Assembly (NCBI RefSeq): GCF_021249405.1
Contig: NZ_CP089593.1
Location: 682,001 to 746,000 of the forward strand
DNA: 64,000 nucleotides
Reading direction: 5' to 3'
Source: Halobacterium zhouii
GTDB lineage: Archaea; Halobacteriota; Halobacteria; Halobacteriales; Halobacteriaceae
Positions 17,682 through 26,168 of this stretch are shown here, one piece after another. Under the pieces are notes generated by a model that did no database searches, was not told the DNA's origin, and saw only the letters and a program-made list of their open reading frames with translations. Positions within the stretch are counted from its first letter, which is position 1. Each line of letters starts with the position of its first letter. The position numbers and the translations under genes were made by a program.

Positions 17682-19249
17682 ACGCGCGCCACCTCCTCTG
17701 ATTCGCGGTCAGTGATGTACTCGAGCCCGTACCCCGAGAACGCGGCGACAACGAACGTCGCGAACAGCAGCCAGCCGTGGAACACGAACGGCCACACCTG
17801 GATGGGGCTCACGACCAGCGACTGCGTAAACCACTCGTAGCTGGAGCTCTCGACGAGCCCCTGCATCGTCGCGAACCCGACGAGCACGCCGCCAGCCCAC
17901 GGGAAGATGTAGCCGAGCGCGCTCGTGTTCGCGTCCAGGATGTTCGCGCGCCGGTAGCCGTTGATGTTGAACCGTTCGCCGACCCGAGCGACGTACGGCG
18001 CGATGGCGATCTCGGCGGCGGTGTTGATGGTGATCATGGCGTTGACGAGCGCCGTGCCGAACACCATCGTCGCCTCCGCGCGCCGAACGTTCGTGGCGAC
18101 CCGGGTGAGCAGAACGTCCTGAATTGCCTGGAAGCCCCCGCCGCGAATCATGATGCGCGCCCCGGCGACGATGAGGAGCGTGAGCACGATGAGCGGGAAG
18201 AAGCCGAGCGCACCATCGTAGAGACTCCCGGAGACTGTGGCGGTGCCGTCGGTCAGTGCGACGAACGGCAGCCACGCGAACTCACGCGCGAGGCCGGCGC
18301 TCTCCGGCGCCTGGAAGAGGAGCGCGGGACTACGTTGGAGGCCGTCAGCGAGCAGCGTGGTGTACTCGGCGAGCAGTTCGCTGCCGACGTTGAACGCGAG
18401 CGCGACGACGATGCCCCACGAGATGGCTTCCACGATGTGTCTGCCGGAGACGGCGAGCGCGATGACCGTCGCCATCGAGAGGACGTGGATGAGGCCGAGG
18501 GCGTTGCCGTCGAGTCCGCCGCCAGCGCCAGCGCTCACGGTGGCGCCCGGCATCAGTTGCCCGGCGATGAGGTACGCGAGGAGCGCGGGGACGGCGGCGA
18601 CCAGCGCGTACTTGAAGCGGGACGCGACGACGCCGCCGATGTCGGCGTCCTGGGTGACCGCGGAGACGATGGTGGTGTCACTGACGGGCGCGAGGTTGTC
18701 ACCGAACACCGCACCGGAGAGGATCGAACCGAACAACAACACGGGGTTCGCGCCGAGCAGCAGGCCGGCGGGGTAGAACAGCCCCGTGAACGCGATGGTG
18801 GTGCCGTACCCGGTGCCGATGCCGGTGGCGAACAGCGCGGCGAGCAGGAACGTCGCCGCGGGGAACAGCGACCCGGTGACGTTCGCGACGTCCGCGGCCC
18901 AGACGAGGCCCTGTACGAACCCGCCGTCTTGGAGCAGCTGGGCGAACATGCCGGCCCAGAGCCACGCGACGATGGCGGTGGCGGCGACGCGCTGGGTCAT
19001 CCCCTCGAAGATGGTGTTCGCGTACGACGCCCACGACCCCTTCGTGAAGAACATGCCGACGATGAGCGCGCCGAGCATGCCGACGACGAGGCCGCTGGTG
19101 TCGCTGACCTGGAGGACGCCGCTCTGGAAGATGGCCCACGCGACGAACAGCGCGAGCGGCAGTGCACTGACCAGTCGACCGCCGTAGAACTCGATGTCGT
19201 TGCCGTCGTCGTGTAGTTCGTCGGCCGTTTGCTCAGTGTCTGGCGGCAT
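17678..19249 (-). CDS. nhaC: NhaC-family Na+/H+ antiporter
   Basis: A 523-residue membrane protein with about twelve hydrophobic segments. The family motif GAVFGDNLAPVSDTTIVSA, in the centre of the protein, carries the acidic and polar residues of the transport site. A second half-domain follows with a FPLIVLTLLIVAG segment and an ILDANTSALGYIFPWAGG segment. Expected role: Na+ extrusion or pH control, important for halophiles. The start is ATG 19249 (MPPDTEQTADEL); upstream residues in the open frame are discounted. Divergent from the M20 gene. Confidence 0.9.
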   Translation of the reverse strand: MPPDTEQTADELHDDGNDIEFYGGRLVSALPLALFVAWAIFQSGVLQVSDTSGLVVGMLGALIVGMFFTKGSWASYANTIFEGMTQRVAATAIVAWLWAGMFAQLLQDGGFVQGLVWAADVANVTGSLFPAATFLLAALFATGIGTGYGTTIAFTGLFYPAGLLLGANPVLLFGSILSGAVFGDNLAPVSDTTIVSAVTQDADIGGVVASRFKYALVAAVPALLAYLIAGQLMPGATVSAGAGGGLDGNALGLIHVLSMATVIALAVSGRHIVEAISWGIVVALAFNVGSELLAEYTTLLADGLQRSPALLFQAPESAGLAREFAWLPFVALTDGTATVSGSLYDGALGFFPLIVLTLLIVAGARIMIRGGGFQAIQDVLLTRVATNVRRAEATMVFGTALVNAMITINTAAEIAIAPYVARVGERFNINGYRRANILDANTSALGYIFPWAGGVLVGFATMQGLVESSSYEWFTQSLVVSPIQVWPFVFHGWLLFATFVVAAFSGYGLEYITDRESEEVARV

Positions 19250-19393
19250 TTGTGATACTCGGCCCGACGAACTCGCGGTACAAAAGTTACTCCCAACAGT
19301 GCGACGTGCTACAGACACTCACGCATCGACGTCGCTTCGCCAGAATGCGCGCCGACGGCACAGTTTATGTGGCGGCCACGTCTGATTTTGGAC

Positions 19394-20674
19394 ATGGACG
19401 CAGCGACGCGCGAGCGCCTCGTCGCGCTCCGACGAGACCTGCACCGTCACCCCGAACCCGCGTGGTGCGAGTTCTACACGACCGCCCGCGTCGTCGAGGC
19501 GTGCGAGCGAGTCGGTGTCGACGAACTCCACGTCGGGCCGGACGCCCTCGCCACCGACGACCGGATGGCGGTCCCCGACGACGACACGCTCGCCGAGTGG
19601 CGGGACAGGGCCCTCGACGAGGGCGCAGACGAATCTATCGTCTCGCGACTCGAGGGTGGGAAGACCGGCGCCATCGCCGTGCTCGAGTGCGGCGACGGCC
19701 CGACAGTCGGGCTTCGAGTGGACATCGACGCGCTCCACATTACGGAGTCGACCGACGACGACCACCACCCCGCGAGTGCGGGGTTCCGTTCCGAACACGA
19801 GGGGTATATGCACGCCTGCGGGCACGACGGCCACGCCACCATCGGCGTGGGCGTCCTCGAAGCCGTCGCAGACAGCGACTTCGAGGGGACGCTGAAGGTA
19901 CTCTTCCAGCCAGCCGAGGAGCGCGTCGGCGGCGGACAGGCGATGGCCGAGAGCGGGCATCTCGACGACGTGGACTACTTCTACGCCGTCCACCTCGGAC
20001 TCGACCACCCGACCGGCGAAGTGGTCGCGGGCGTCGGCGGGTTCCTCGCGGTGAGCCACATGCTCGCGGAGTTCGAGGGCGAACCCTCGCACGCCGGTGC
20101 ACACCCCGAGCAGGGCCGGAACGCGGTGCAGGCGATGGCCACCGCTGTCCAGAACCTGTACGCGATTCCGCGCCACGACGACGGCGCGACGCGCGTGAAC
20201 GCGGGGCACGTAGGCGGCGGGTCCGCGACGAACGTCATCCCCGAGGAGGCGTTCGTCGAGGGCGAGGTGCGCGGCGAGACGACCGAACTGATGGAGTACA
20301 TGAAGGAGAAGGCAGACCGCGTGCTTCGCTCGGCCGCGGAGATGCACGAGTGCGACGTGACCATCTCCACCGAGGGGGAGGCGCCGAGCGCCGAGAGCGA
20401 CCAGGCGCTCGTCGACGTGTTCGCTGAGGACGCCGGGTCGGTCGAGGGCGTCGAGAACGTGGTCGAACGGGACGCCCTCGGCGGGAGCGAGGACGCGACG
20501 TACCTGATGCGGCGCGTTCAGCAGACCGGCGGCCTGGCGTGTTTCGTCTGCATCGGCACCGACCACCCCGGCGGCCACCACACGTCGACGTTCGACGTCG
20601 ACGAGACCTCACTCGACGTCGGCATCGACTCGCTGTCGCGGGCGATCTGCTCGGTCGCGGCCGACCGCCCGTAG
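19394..20674 (+). CDS. M20-family amidohydrolase
   Basis: A 426-residue amidohydrolase of the AbgB/IAA-amino-acid hydrolase (M20D) group. Metal-site motifs are HRHPEPAWCE near the N-terminus, HACGHDGH near residue 140, QPAEERVGGG, and a closing TDHPGGHH. The insertion after HPEPAW (residues about 40-75) is longer than in bacterial HipO. The start at ATG 19394 follows a TTTATG-containing AT-rich patch. The likely substrate is an N-acyl or aryl amino acid. Confidence 0.87.
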   Translation: MDAATRERLVALRRDLHRHPEPAWCEFYTTARVVEACERVGVDELHVGPDALATDDRMAVPDDDTLAEWRDRALDEGADESIVSRLEGGKTGAIAVLECGDGPTVGLRVDIDALHITESTDDDHHPASAGFRSEHEGYMHACGHDGHATIGVGVLEAVADSDFEGTLKVLFQPAEERVGGGQAMAESGHLDDVDYFYAVHLGLDHPTGEVVAGVGGFLAVSHMLAEFEGEPSHAGAHPEQGRNAVQAMATAVQNLYAIPRHDDGATRVNAGHVGGGSATNVIPEEAFVEGEVRGETTELMEYMKEKADRVLRSAAEMHECDVTISTEGEAPSAESDQALVDVFAEDAGSVEGVENVVERDALGGSEDATYLMRRVQQTGGLACFVCIGTDHPGGHHTSTFDVDETSLDVGIDSLSRAICSVAADRP

Positions 20675-20776
20675 CCAGCGCCACCACGGACACCGTCGGC
20701 TGTCCGCCGCCTGCCGTGACGGCAGCCACACCGAACGGCACCAACCGCTTTGTAGTTAGCTGAGCTATACGTCCCC

Positions 20777-21355
20777 ATGGGAGAGCACGTCAGCCGACGG
20801 CAGTTCCTGCGGTCGCTGGGCGGCGCCGGCGGCCTCGCGGCCACAACGAGCGCGGCGGCGGCACAGGACGAACAGTCGACGGCCACCGTCGCGATGACCG
20901 ACGACCTCGTCTACCAGCCGGAAACGGTGACCGTGGCTCCGGGAACGACCGTCGTCTGGGAGAACGTCGGGAACATCGCTCACACGGTGACCGCGTACAG
21001 CGAGGAGATTCCCGAGAACGCGCCGTACTTCGCGTCCGGGGGGCCCTTCGACTCCGAGCAGGCGGCCCGCGCCGCCTACCCGGACCAGGGCGTCATCCCC
21101 GGCGGCGAGACCTACGAGCACACGTTCGAGACGACGGGTTCGTTCGGCTACTTCTGTATTCCCCACGAGAGCGCGGGGATGATCGGGACCGTGGAGGTGA
21201 CCGAGAATCCGGGTGCCGGCGGCGGTGGCGGCGGCGGGTCTATTCTCCCGAACAGCGCGAAGACGCTGGGTGTCGTCGCGACGTCGGTGCTCGTCGTGGT
21301 GCTCGGGTTCGCGTGGGCGTTCGTGAAGTACGGCGGCGACTACGGGGACGAATGA
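20777..21355 (+). CDS. membrane-anchored blue copper protein (halocyanin type)
   Basis: A 192-residue plastocyanin/azurin-family protein. An N-terminal Tat signal (SRRQFLRSLGGAGG) is followed by a beta barrel with copper ligands His in NIAHTV and Cys, His, Met in CIPHESAGM. A Gly-rich linker follows, then one C-terminal membrane helix ending KYGGDY. Expected to carry electrons on the outer face of the membrane. The C-terminal anchor with the KYGGDY tail recurs in the second blue copper protein at 41.5 kb. Confidence 0.9.
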   Translation: MGEHVSRRQFLRSLGGAGGLAATTSAAAAQDEQSTATVAMTDDLVYQPETVTVAPGTTVVWENVGNIAHTVTAYSEEIPENAPYFASGGPFDSEQAARAAYPDQGVIPGGETYEHTFETTGSFGYFCIPHESAGMIGTVEVTENPGAGGGGGGGSILPNSAKTLGVVATSVLVVVLGFAWAFVKYGGDYGDE

Positions 21356-21516
21356 ACGGTTCGAGACGAATGTGGCGAGCAGGCGACGCAAGTGCGGAGC
21401 GCGAGGCGGGGCATCGCCGTTCCGAAGTGGCCGCCTCGCGGCAGTTCTCAGGTCACGAGACGGTCTGCCCCCGTCCCGGTATTTGAACCTTCGGCCGGTA
21501 GAGGCGGGTTCGACAG

Positions 21517-22887
21517 TCAGTACTTGGGGTCGGCACCCGTGACGTCGTAGACGTCCGCCATGATGTCGTCGCGGCGGGACTGCCAGGCGTCCATCCCGTC
21601 GGGACTCGAGGGGTAGTCCTCGTAGTGCTCCAGGAGGCGGTCGGCCTGCTGTTTCACCTTGTAGAAGTTCCAGATCTGGCCCCAGTAGCCGAAGGACTTG
21701 AGCGTGGTGGCGAGTTTGAGCCGGAGGCTGAAGTCCGCGCTGCCGGCGTACAGCGCCTCCGCGAGTTTCTCGCCGGGGAGCGAGGCGAGCAGACCCATCA
21801 GGTCGTTCACGTCCACGGCGGTCGAGAGGATGTTGTACACGTCGAGGCCGGCGTACCGCGCGCCGAAGTGGTCCATCACGCGCTCGTTGTACGCCCAGAG
21901 CGCCTCCTCCGAGAGGTCGCCAGTCTCGATGGCCTTGATGGCCTGCTCGCCGGCGTACTTGCCCGCGTACGCGGCGCCCGCGATGCCGCCACCGGTCGTC
22001 GGATTGACGTGGCCCGCGGCGTCACCGACCGCGATGAACCCCGGCGCTGTCGCCGAGTCGTACGGGCGGCGCGTCGGAAGCGCCGCGCCGAGTTTGTCGG
22101 TGACCGTGGCGTTCTGGAACTCCGGTCGGTTCCGGAGGTCGCGTTTCAGGTCGTCGACGAGGTTCATCGGCTCCTCGGTCATCTGGAAGCCGAGGCCGGC
22201 GTTGATCTCCGTGCTGGTGCGCGGGAAGTACCAGAGGTAGCCGGCGGCGCGCTCGGTCGGCTTGAACACGAGCGCGTCGTCCCACTCGACCTCCTCCTCG
22301 ACCTCCACGATCTCGCGGTACGCCGAGCAGAACTGGGAGTACGAGACGTTCGTGTCGAAGGTCGTCCCCGAGAAGTCGACCTTGTCCTGGAGCAGCGAGA
22401 GCGAGCCAGCGCCGTCGACCACGACGTCGGCGTCGAACTGCACGACGTCCCCGCGGTGTTTCCCGCGGACGCCCGTGACCTTCCCGGAGCGGTCCTGTTC
22501 GACGTCCTGTACGACGACGTTGTAGTGGAAGTCCGCGCCCGCCTCCACGGCGCCGTCGATGACACAGCGCCCGTACTCCCAGCGGTCGACGACCGCGAGT
22601 TCGCCCGGCACGGGGATGTCGAGGACGGTGTCCTCGTTCGGGATTTCGAAGCGCCCGTGGTCGACGCCCGTGTTCGTGAACGCGGACTCGAGTTTCGACT
22701 TCGGGATGGCCTCCGGGAACGCGTCCGCGCCCTTCAGCGCGTCGCCGCAGGCGATGTGGCCCGCCTCCTGTTCGGTCTTCCGCTCGACGACTGCGACGTC
22801 GTAGCCCTCGCGTGCGACCGTCGCGGCGGTGTAGCAACCCGAGGTGCCCGCACCGACGACGACCACGTCGTACTCGTGGGTAGTCAT
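21517..22887 (-). CDS. geranylgeranyl reductase family flavoprotein
   Basis: A 456-residue FAD enzyme expected to saturate isoprenoid chains of archaeal ether lipids or quinones. It has the Rossmann FAD motif VVVVGAGTSG at residues 8-17. The mid-protein GDAAG segment, FIAVGDAAGHVNPTTGGGI, binds FAD phosphates. A YLWYFPR-type PxxYxWxFP motif contacts the lipid chain in characterised GGRs. It is divergent from a 2Fe-2S ferredoxin gene, and the two carry the same 12-base promoter element as mirror images. In Methanosarcina a ferredoxin encoded beside a GGR supplies the electrons. Confidence 0.9.
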   Translation of the reverse strand: MTTHEYDVVVVGAGTSGCYTAATVAREGYDVAVVERKTEQEAGHIACGDALKGADAFPEAIPKSKLESAFTNTGVDHGRFEIPNEDTVLDIPVPGELAVVDRWEYGRCVIDGAVEAGADFHYNVVVQDVEQDRSGKVTGVRGKHRGDVVQFDADVVVDGAGSLSLLQDKVDFSGTTFDTNVSYSQFCSAYREIVEVEEEVEWDDALVFKPTERAAGYLWYFPRTSTEINAGLGFQMTEEPMNLVDDLKRDLRNRPEFQNATVTDKLGAALPTRRPYDSATAPGFIAVGDAAGHVNPTTGGGIAGAAYAGKYAGEQAIKAIETGDLSEEALWAYNERVMDHFGARYAGLDVYNILSTAVDVNDLMGLLASLPGEKLAEALYAGSADFSLRLKLATTLKSFGYWGQIWNFYKVKQQADRLLEHYEDYPSSPDGMDAWQSRRDDIMADVYDVTGADPKY

Positions 22888-22911
22888 ACGAACGAGTTGG
22901 AACCCGCAGAG

Positions 22912-22970
22912 AAAACTCTTTATGCACCAATCCGTCCTCTCCCCGAGGACAGCCCTGAATAAAGAGTTTT
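22912..22970. promoter_or_regulatory. mirrored divergent promoters of the GGR and ferredoxin genes
   Basis: A perfect 12-base inverted repeat, AAAACTCTTTAT (22912-22923) and ATAAAGAGTTTT (22959-22970), flanks a 35-base spacer. Each arm lies about 25-36 bases before the start codon it faces (22887 minus, 22996 plus), where a haloarchaeal TATA box of a leaderless transcript belongs. Both genes therefore have the same core promoter sequence, suggesting equal strength or shared control. Confidence 0.75.
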
Positions 22971-22995
22971 ACCGGCAGTCCGCGAAGGCCCGACA

Positions 22996-23325
22996 ATGAC
23001 CGAATACACAGTGGAGTTCCTCGGCACCGGCGAGGAGATCGAGGTCTCCGACACCGAGACCATCCTGAAGGCGTGTCTCCGGGAGGGCATCGCCCAGGAG
23101 TATTCCTGCCGCGTCGGTATGTGTCTCGCGTGCTCCGCGAAGATCGAGGTCGGCGAAGTGGTCCAGCCCGCTGCTCGCGCCCTCACTGACGAGGAGGCCG
23201 AGGAGTACGCCCTGACCTGCATGGCCCGCCCGCAGTCGGATCTGAAACTCGACCGCGGAAAGTACCCGCCGAGCATCGAACAGGACGCCGCCAGCCCCGA
23301 CGCCGCGACCGCCGACGACGACTGA
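22996..23325 (+). CDS. 2Fe-2S ferredoxin
   Basis: A 109-residue plant-type ferredoxin domain. The four cluster cysteines are C38, C43, C46 and C75 (CX4CX2CX28C), inside the expected YSCRVGMCLACSAKI and ALTCMARP contexts. An acidic tail of about twenty residues follows. It is smaller than the main halophilic ferredoxin, which has a large acidic N-terminal insertion. Divergence from a geranylgeranyl reductase with an identical promoter element makes it a good candidate electron donor for that enzyme. Confidence 0.92.
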   Translation: MTEYTVEFLGTGEEIEVSDTETILKACLREGIAQEYSCRVGMCLACSAKIEVGEVVQPAARALTDEEAEEYALTCMARPQSDLKLDRGKYPPSIEQDAASPDAATADDD

Positions 23326-23327
23326 CC

Positions 23328-23445
23328 GCGATTTTCGGACTGCTTCTCGTCGAAGAAGCGATTTCGGACTGCTTCTCGTCGAAGAAGCGACTTCGGCCGG
23401 CGCCTCGTCGAAGACGCGATTTCCGGACTACGCCTCGTCGAAGAG
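23328..23445. repeat. 29-30 bp tandem repeats grown from the 3' end of the dehydratase gene
   Basis: Four units, starting at 23328, 23358, 23387 and 23416, each read GCGATTTCGGACT followed by a CTCGTCGAAGA-type segment. The first two include the hairpin GCTTCTCGTCGAAGAAGC. The fourth unit overlaps the last codons and stop of the sugar-acid dehydratase gene (stop at 23428), so the array probably arose by tandem duplication of that gene end. The array fills nearly all the space between the convergent ferredoxin and dehydratase genes and may act as a bidirectional terminator. Confidence 0.8.
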
Positions 23446-24663
23446 TTCCTCGCCGTCGACCATGTGCTTCTCGACGGCGTCCATGTCGAGTGTGACACCG
23501 AGCCCTGGCTTCTCGGGCACCTCGATAGCGCCGTTCTGGATGACGTCCTCCTCGACCAGGTCGCTCCACCAGCCGAGTTCGTAGGAGTGGTACTCGACGG
23601 CGAGGCTGTTCGGGATGGCGGCACCGACGTGCGCGCTCGCCATGGTAGCCACCGGACTGGAGACGTTGTGCATCGCCACCGGAACGTAGTACTGGTTCGC
23701 CACGTCCGCTATCTTCCGGGTTTCGCGCATCCCGCCGACCTTCGGGAGGTCGGGTGCGACGATGTCAACGGCCTGGTTCTCGATGAGACGGCGCTCCTCG
23801 GTCACCCGGTACCGGTTCTCGCCCACCGCGATGGGCGTGGTCGTGGACTTCGTGACCTCCTCCTGGACCTCGAGATTCTCCGGGGGTACGGGGTCCTCGA
23901 GCCACCAGACGTCGTACTCCTCGAGTTCGGCGGCGAGGCGCTTCGCGCTCCCGCCGGAGAACGTCCAGTGGCAGTCGAAGGCGACGTCTGCGCGGTCCTT
24001 CACGCGCTCCGTGACCGCCTCCACGATGTCGACCTTGTGGCGTATCTCGCCCGGCCGGAGGTGGCGGTTCGCGCGGTCTTTCTCCAGCCCAGAGGGTACG
24101 TCGAGGTCGAACTTGAGCGCGTCGTAGCCGAGTTCTTCGACGACGCGCTCGGCCTCGTCCGCGCACGCCTCCGGGTCGGCTTCGTCGGCGGTGTGGCAGT
24201 CACAGTAGACGCGCACCTCGTCGCGGTACTTCCCGCCGAGGAGCTGGTACGCCGGCACGTCCAGGACCTTCCCGGCGAGGTCGTGGAGCGCGATCTCGAT
24301 GCCGGAGATCGCGGTGACGGTGACGCCCTCGACGCTTCCCTCGCCGCTCATCTTTTGGACGAGGTGTTCGAACAGACGGTCGATGTCGAGGGGATTCTCG
24401 CCGACGAGGAATGGCCGCATGCGCTCGATCAGCTCCGGAACGCCGGCGCCCCAGTACGCCTCGCCGGTGCCGACGACGCCGGCGTCCGTGTAGACGCGGA
24501 CGAGCGTCCACGGGAAGTTCCCGTCCACCATCGTCGTCTGCACGTCGGTGATCTCGAGGTCGCGGGGCGCGGGCCGGTCGGTGGTGACGCCCATCGTCTC
24601 GCCGGAGAGTTCCCGCATCGTGTACTCTGCGTTCGGGTCGTGGAGTTCGTCGTAGTTCTTCAT
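23428..24663 (-). CDS. enolase-superfamily sugar-acid dehydratase (gluconate/xylonate type)
   Basis: A 411-residue mandelate-racemase-type enzyme closely resembling in layout the gluconate and xylonate dehydratases of Haloferax. The catalytic barrel shows KFDLDVPSG, the metal ligands in FDCHW and WWLEDPVPPEN, and AVGENRY, with the acid/base His in the later AMHNVSS stretch. It dehydrates an aldonate to a 2-keto-3-deoxy acid. The aldolase gene lies 37 bases upstream in the same direction, so the pair would form the front of a semiphosphorylative or nonphosphorylated Entner-Doudoroff-type route. Gluconate versus xylonate cannot be decided from sequence alone. Confidence 0.87.
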   Translation of the reverse strand: MKNYDELHDPNAEYTMRELSGETMGVTTDRPAPRDLEITDVQTTMVDGNFPWTLVRVYTDAGVVGTGEAYWGAGVPELIERMRPFLVGENPLDIDRLFEHLVQKMSGEGSVEGVTVTAISGIEIALHDLAGKVLDVPAYQLLGGKYRDEVRVYCDCHTADEADPEACADEAERVVEELGYDALKFDLDVPSGLEKDRANRHLRPGEIRHKVDIVEAVTERVKDRADVAFDCHWTFSGGSAKRLAAELEEYDVWWLEDPVPPENLEVQEEVTKSTTTPIAVGENRYRVTEERRLIENQAVDIVAPDLPKVGGMRETRKIADVANQYYVPVAMHNVSSPVATMASAHVGAAIPNSLAVEYHSYELGWWSDLVEEDVIQNGAIEVPEKPGLGVTLDMDAVEKHMVDGEELFDEA

Positions 24664-24700
24664 TGTCTGTGTTCGGTGGGTGGCGTGTCGGTCTGTGCGC

Positions 24701-25615
24701 TCACAGCACGCCGAGCGCGTCGAGGTCGTCTTCGAGTGCGGTTCGCGTCTCGTCGTCCATCGTTCGCAGCGGCGAGCGTAGCGGCCCAGCGTCGAAGCCG
24801 CGCAGGGAGAGGGCGGTCTTCACGCCGGCCATGTAGGGGCCCTGCTTGAACGCGCGCCGTACGTCGTAGACCGTGCTCTGCAACTCGCGGGCGCGGGCCT
24901 CGTCACCGGCGTCGTACGCCTCGTAGAGGTCGGCGACGAGCTCGGGGAAGGCGTTCGCGACGGCCGATACCAGCCCCGTACAGCCGACCTCGAGACCGGG
25001 GAACAGAAGCGAATCCGAGCCCGCAAGAAACGTCAGTTCGGGGTTCGCGTCGATGGCCTGGCCGAGCCACGGCACGTCCTTCGAGGAGTCCTTCACGCCT
25101 GCGAGGTTTTCGATGGTCGCGAGTTCCGAGAGCGTCTCCAGTTTCAGCTTGTTCCCCGTCTTCGAGGGGATGTGGTAGACGTACACCGGGAGGTCGACGG
25201 CGGCACAGACGTCCTGGTAGTGCCCGACGGCGGCCTCGTGGTCGAGCGGGTAGTAGTACGGCGTGACGACGACGACGCCGTCCGCGCCGACCCGCTGGGC
25301 GTGCTGGGCGCGCGCGATGGTCTCTCGCGTGCTCGGCGCGCCGACGCCGGCGATGACGGGCACATCGCCGCCGACCTCTTCGACGACGGCGGTGACGACG
25401 CGGTCGCGTTCCTCGCCCGTGAGTAGCGGAAATTCGCCGTTCGTTCCGAGCGGGAAGACGGCGTCGGCTCCCCCCTCGACGACGAACCGCGCGTGCTCCG
25501 CGGTCGTTTCGACGTCTAGCGATTCGTCCTCGTGGAACGCCGTCACGGTCGGCGGGACCACGCCGTGGACGCCGAGCGGGTCGGCGTCGCCGGGTGCGGG
25601 CGCGTTGTCCGGCAT
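24701..25615 (-). CDS. 2-keto-3-deoxy sugar-acid aldolase (DHDPS family)
   Basis: A 304-residue DapA-superfamily barrel with PLGTNGEFPLLT, the tyrosine motif VYHIPSKTGNK and the Schiff-base lysine in LAGVKDSSKD. It differs from the lysine-pathway dapA at 7.0 kb in carrying GTNGE for GTTGE. That change and the adjacent sugar-acid dehydratase point to KDG/KDPG-type aldol cleavage. ATG 25615 gives family length; the 160-codon extension of the open frame upstream is shadow of the divergent gene. A CTTATAC box (25638-25645, minus) sits about 25 bases before it. Confidence 0.85.
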   Translation of the reverse strand: MPDNAPAPGDADPLGVHGVVPPTVTAFHEDESLDVETTAEHARFVVEGGADAVFPLGTNGEFPLLTGEERDRVVTAVVEEVGGDVPVIAGVGAPSTRETIARAQHAQRVGADGVVVVTPYYYPLDHEAAVGHYQDVCAAVDLPVYVYHIPSKTGNKLKLETLSELATIENLAGVKDSSKDVPWLGQAIDANPELTFLAGSDSLLFPGLEVGCTGLVSAVANAFPELVADLYEAYDAGDEARARELQSTVYDVRRAFKQGPYMAGVKTALSLRGFDAGPLRSPLRTMDDETRTALEDDLDALGVL

Positions 25616-25637
25616 GGGTGGAGTGACTTCGGCCCCC

Positions 25638-25690
25638 TGTATAAGCACCGGGGGAACTGGATCCTCTTTCGGTCCCGAGTAAACTTTTTG
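25638..25690. promoter_or_regulatory. divergent TATA boxes between aldolase and ubiquitin-like genes
   Basis: Read on the minus strand, CTTATAC at 25638-25645 is positioned for a leaderless aldolase transcript (ATG 25615). On the plus strand, AAACTTTTT at about 25681-25689 is positioned for the ubiquitin-like gene (ATG 25715). The short hairpin-like CCCCCTGTATAAGCACCGGGGG spans the first box; GTATAAGCAC sits in its loop. Confidence 0.5.
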
Positions 25691-25714
25691 CACCTGGGGT
25701 AGAATGGAGTACGT

Positions 25715-26008
25715 ATGGACGTCGAAGTAACGCTCACCGGCACGCTTGCTGCCCGCACCGGCACTCATCGCGCCCGCATCGGCGTTGCTGACGACGCGAC
25801 GGTCGCAGACGTCGTAGACACACTCGCCACGAAGTTCGGTTCGCAGGTCCGCGCCGGAGTGCTCGAGGGGTCGCGTCTCCGCAGCGACATCGTCGCCGTC
25901 CGGGACGCCCCGAATCAGGAGTCGCCCTCCGCGGGGCGTCACGAACGCCTCTCGGCCGGGAGCGAAGTCCACGCCGGAGACAGCGTGCAGTTCCGTATCA
26001 CGGGCTGA
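25715..26008 (+). CDS. MoaD/ThiS-like (beta-grasp, SAMP-like) protein
   Basis: A 97-residue protein with the MoaD/ThiS pattern: a first beta hairpin (VEVTLTGTLAARTGTHRARI), an ATVADVVDTLATKFG helix, and a C-terminal LSAGSEVHAGDSVQFRITG. Haloarchaeal SAMPs of this fold act as sulfur carriers and protein modifiers through a C-terminal Gly-Gly. Here the chain ends in a single glycine (RITG), so adenylation or conjugation is doubtful unless one glycine is enough. It is divergent from the sugar-acid aldolase gene. Confidence 0.75.
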   Translation: MDVEVTLTGTLAARTGTHRARIGVADDATVADVVDTLATKFGSQVRAGVLEGSRLRSDIVAVRDAPNQESPSAGRHERLSAGSEVHAGDSVQFRITG

Positions 26009-26168
26009 CGAACGCGCTTTCCCCGACCAACTGCTGTTTTCCGCTACTGCCGTTCTTCGCCACCTCCTCGTCACCCCTGTTCTCCGCTCCCTCTCCGACA
26101 CCGCTGTTCTTCCCGTTCGACGCTCCTTCCGCCAGCGACCAGTCGTCCGCTTCGGTCAGTTGCGTCGG

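Noticed and set aside
23328-23445. CRISPR-like short repeats
   Set aside because: Unit length of 29-30 bases looks suggestive, but there are no spacers and the last unit is part of a coding gene.
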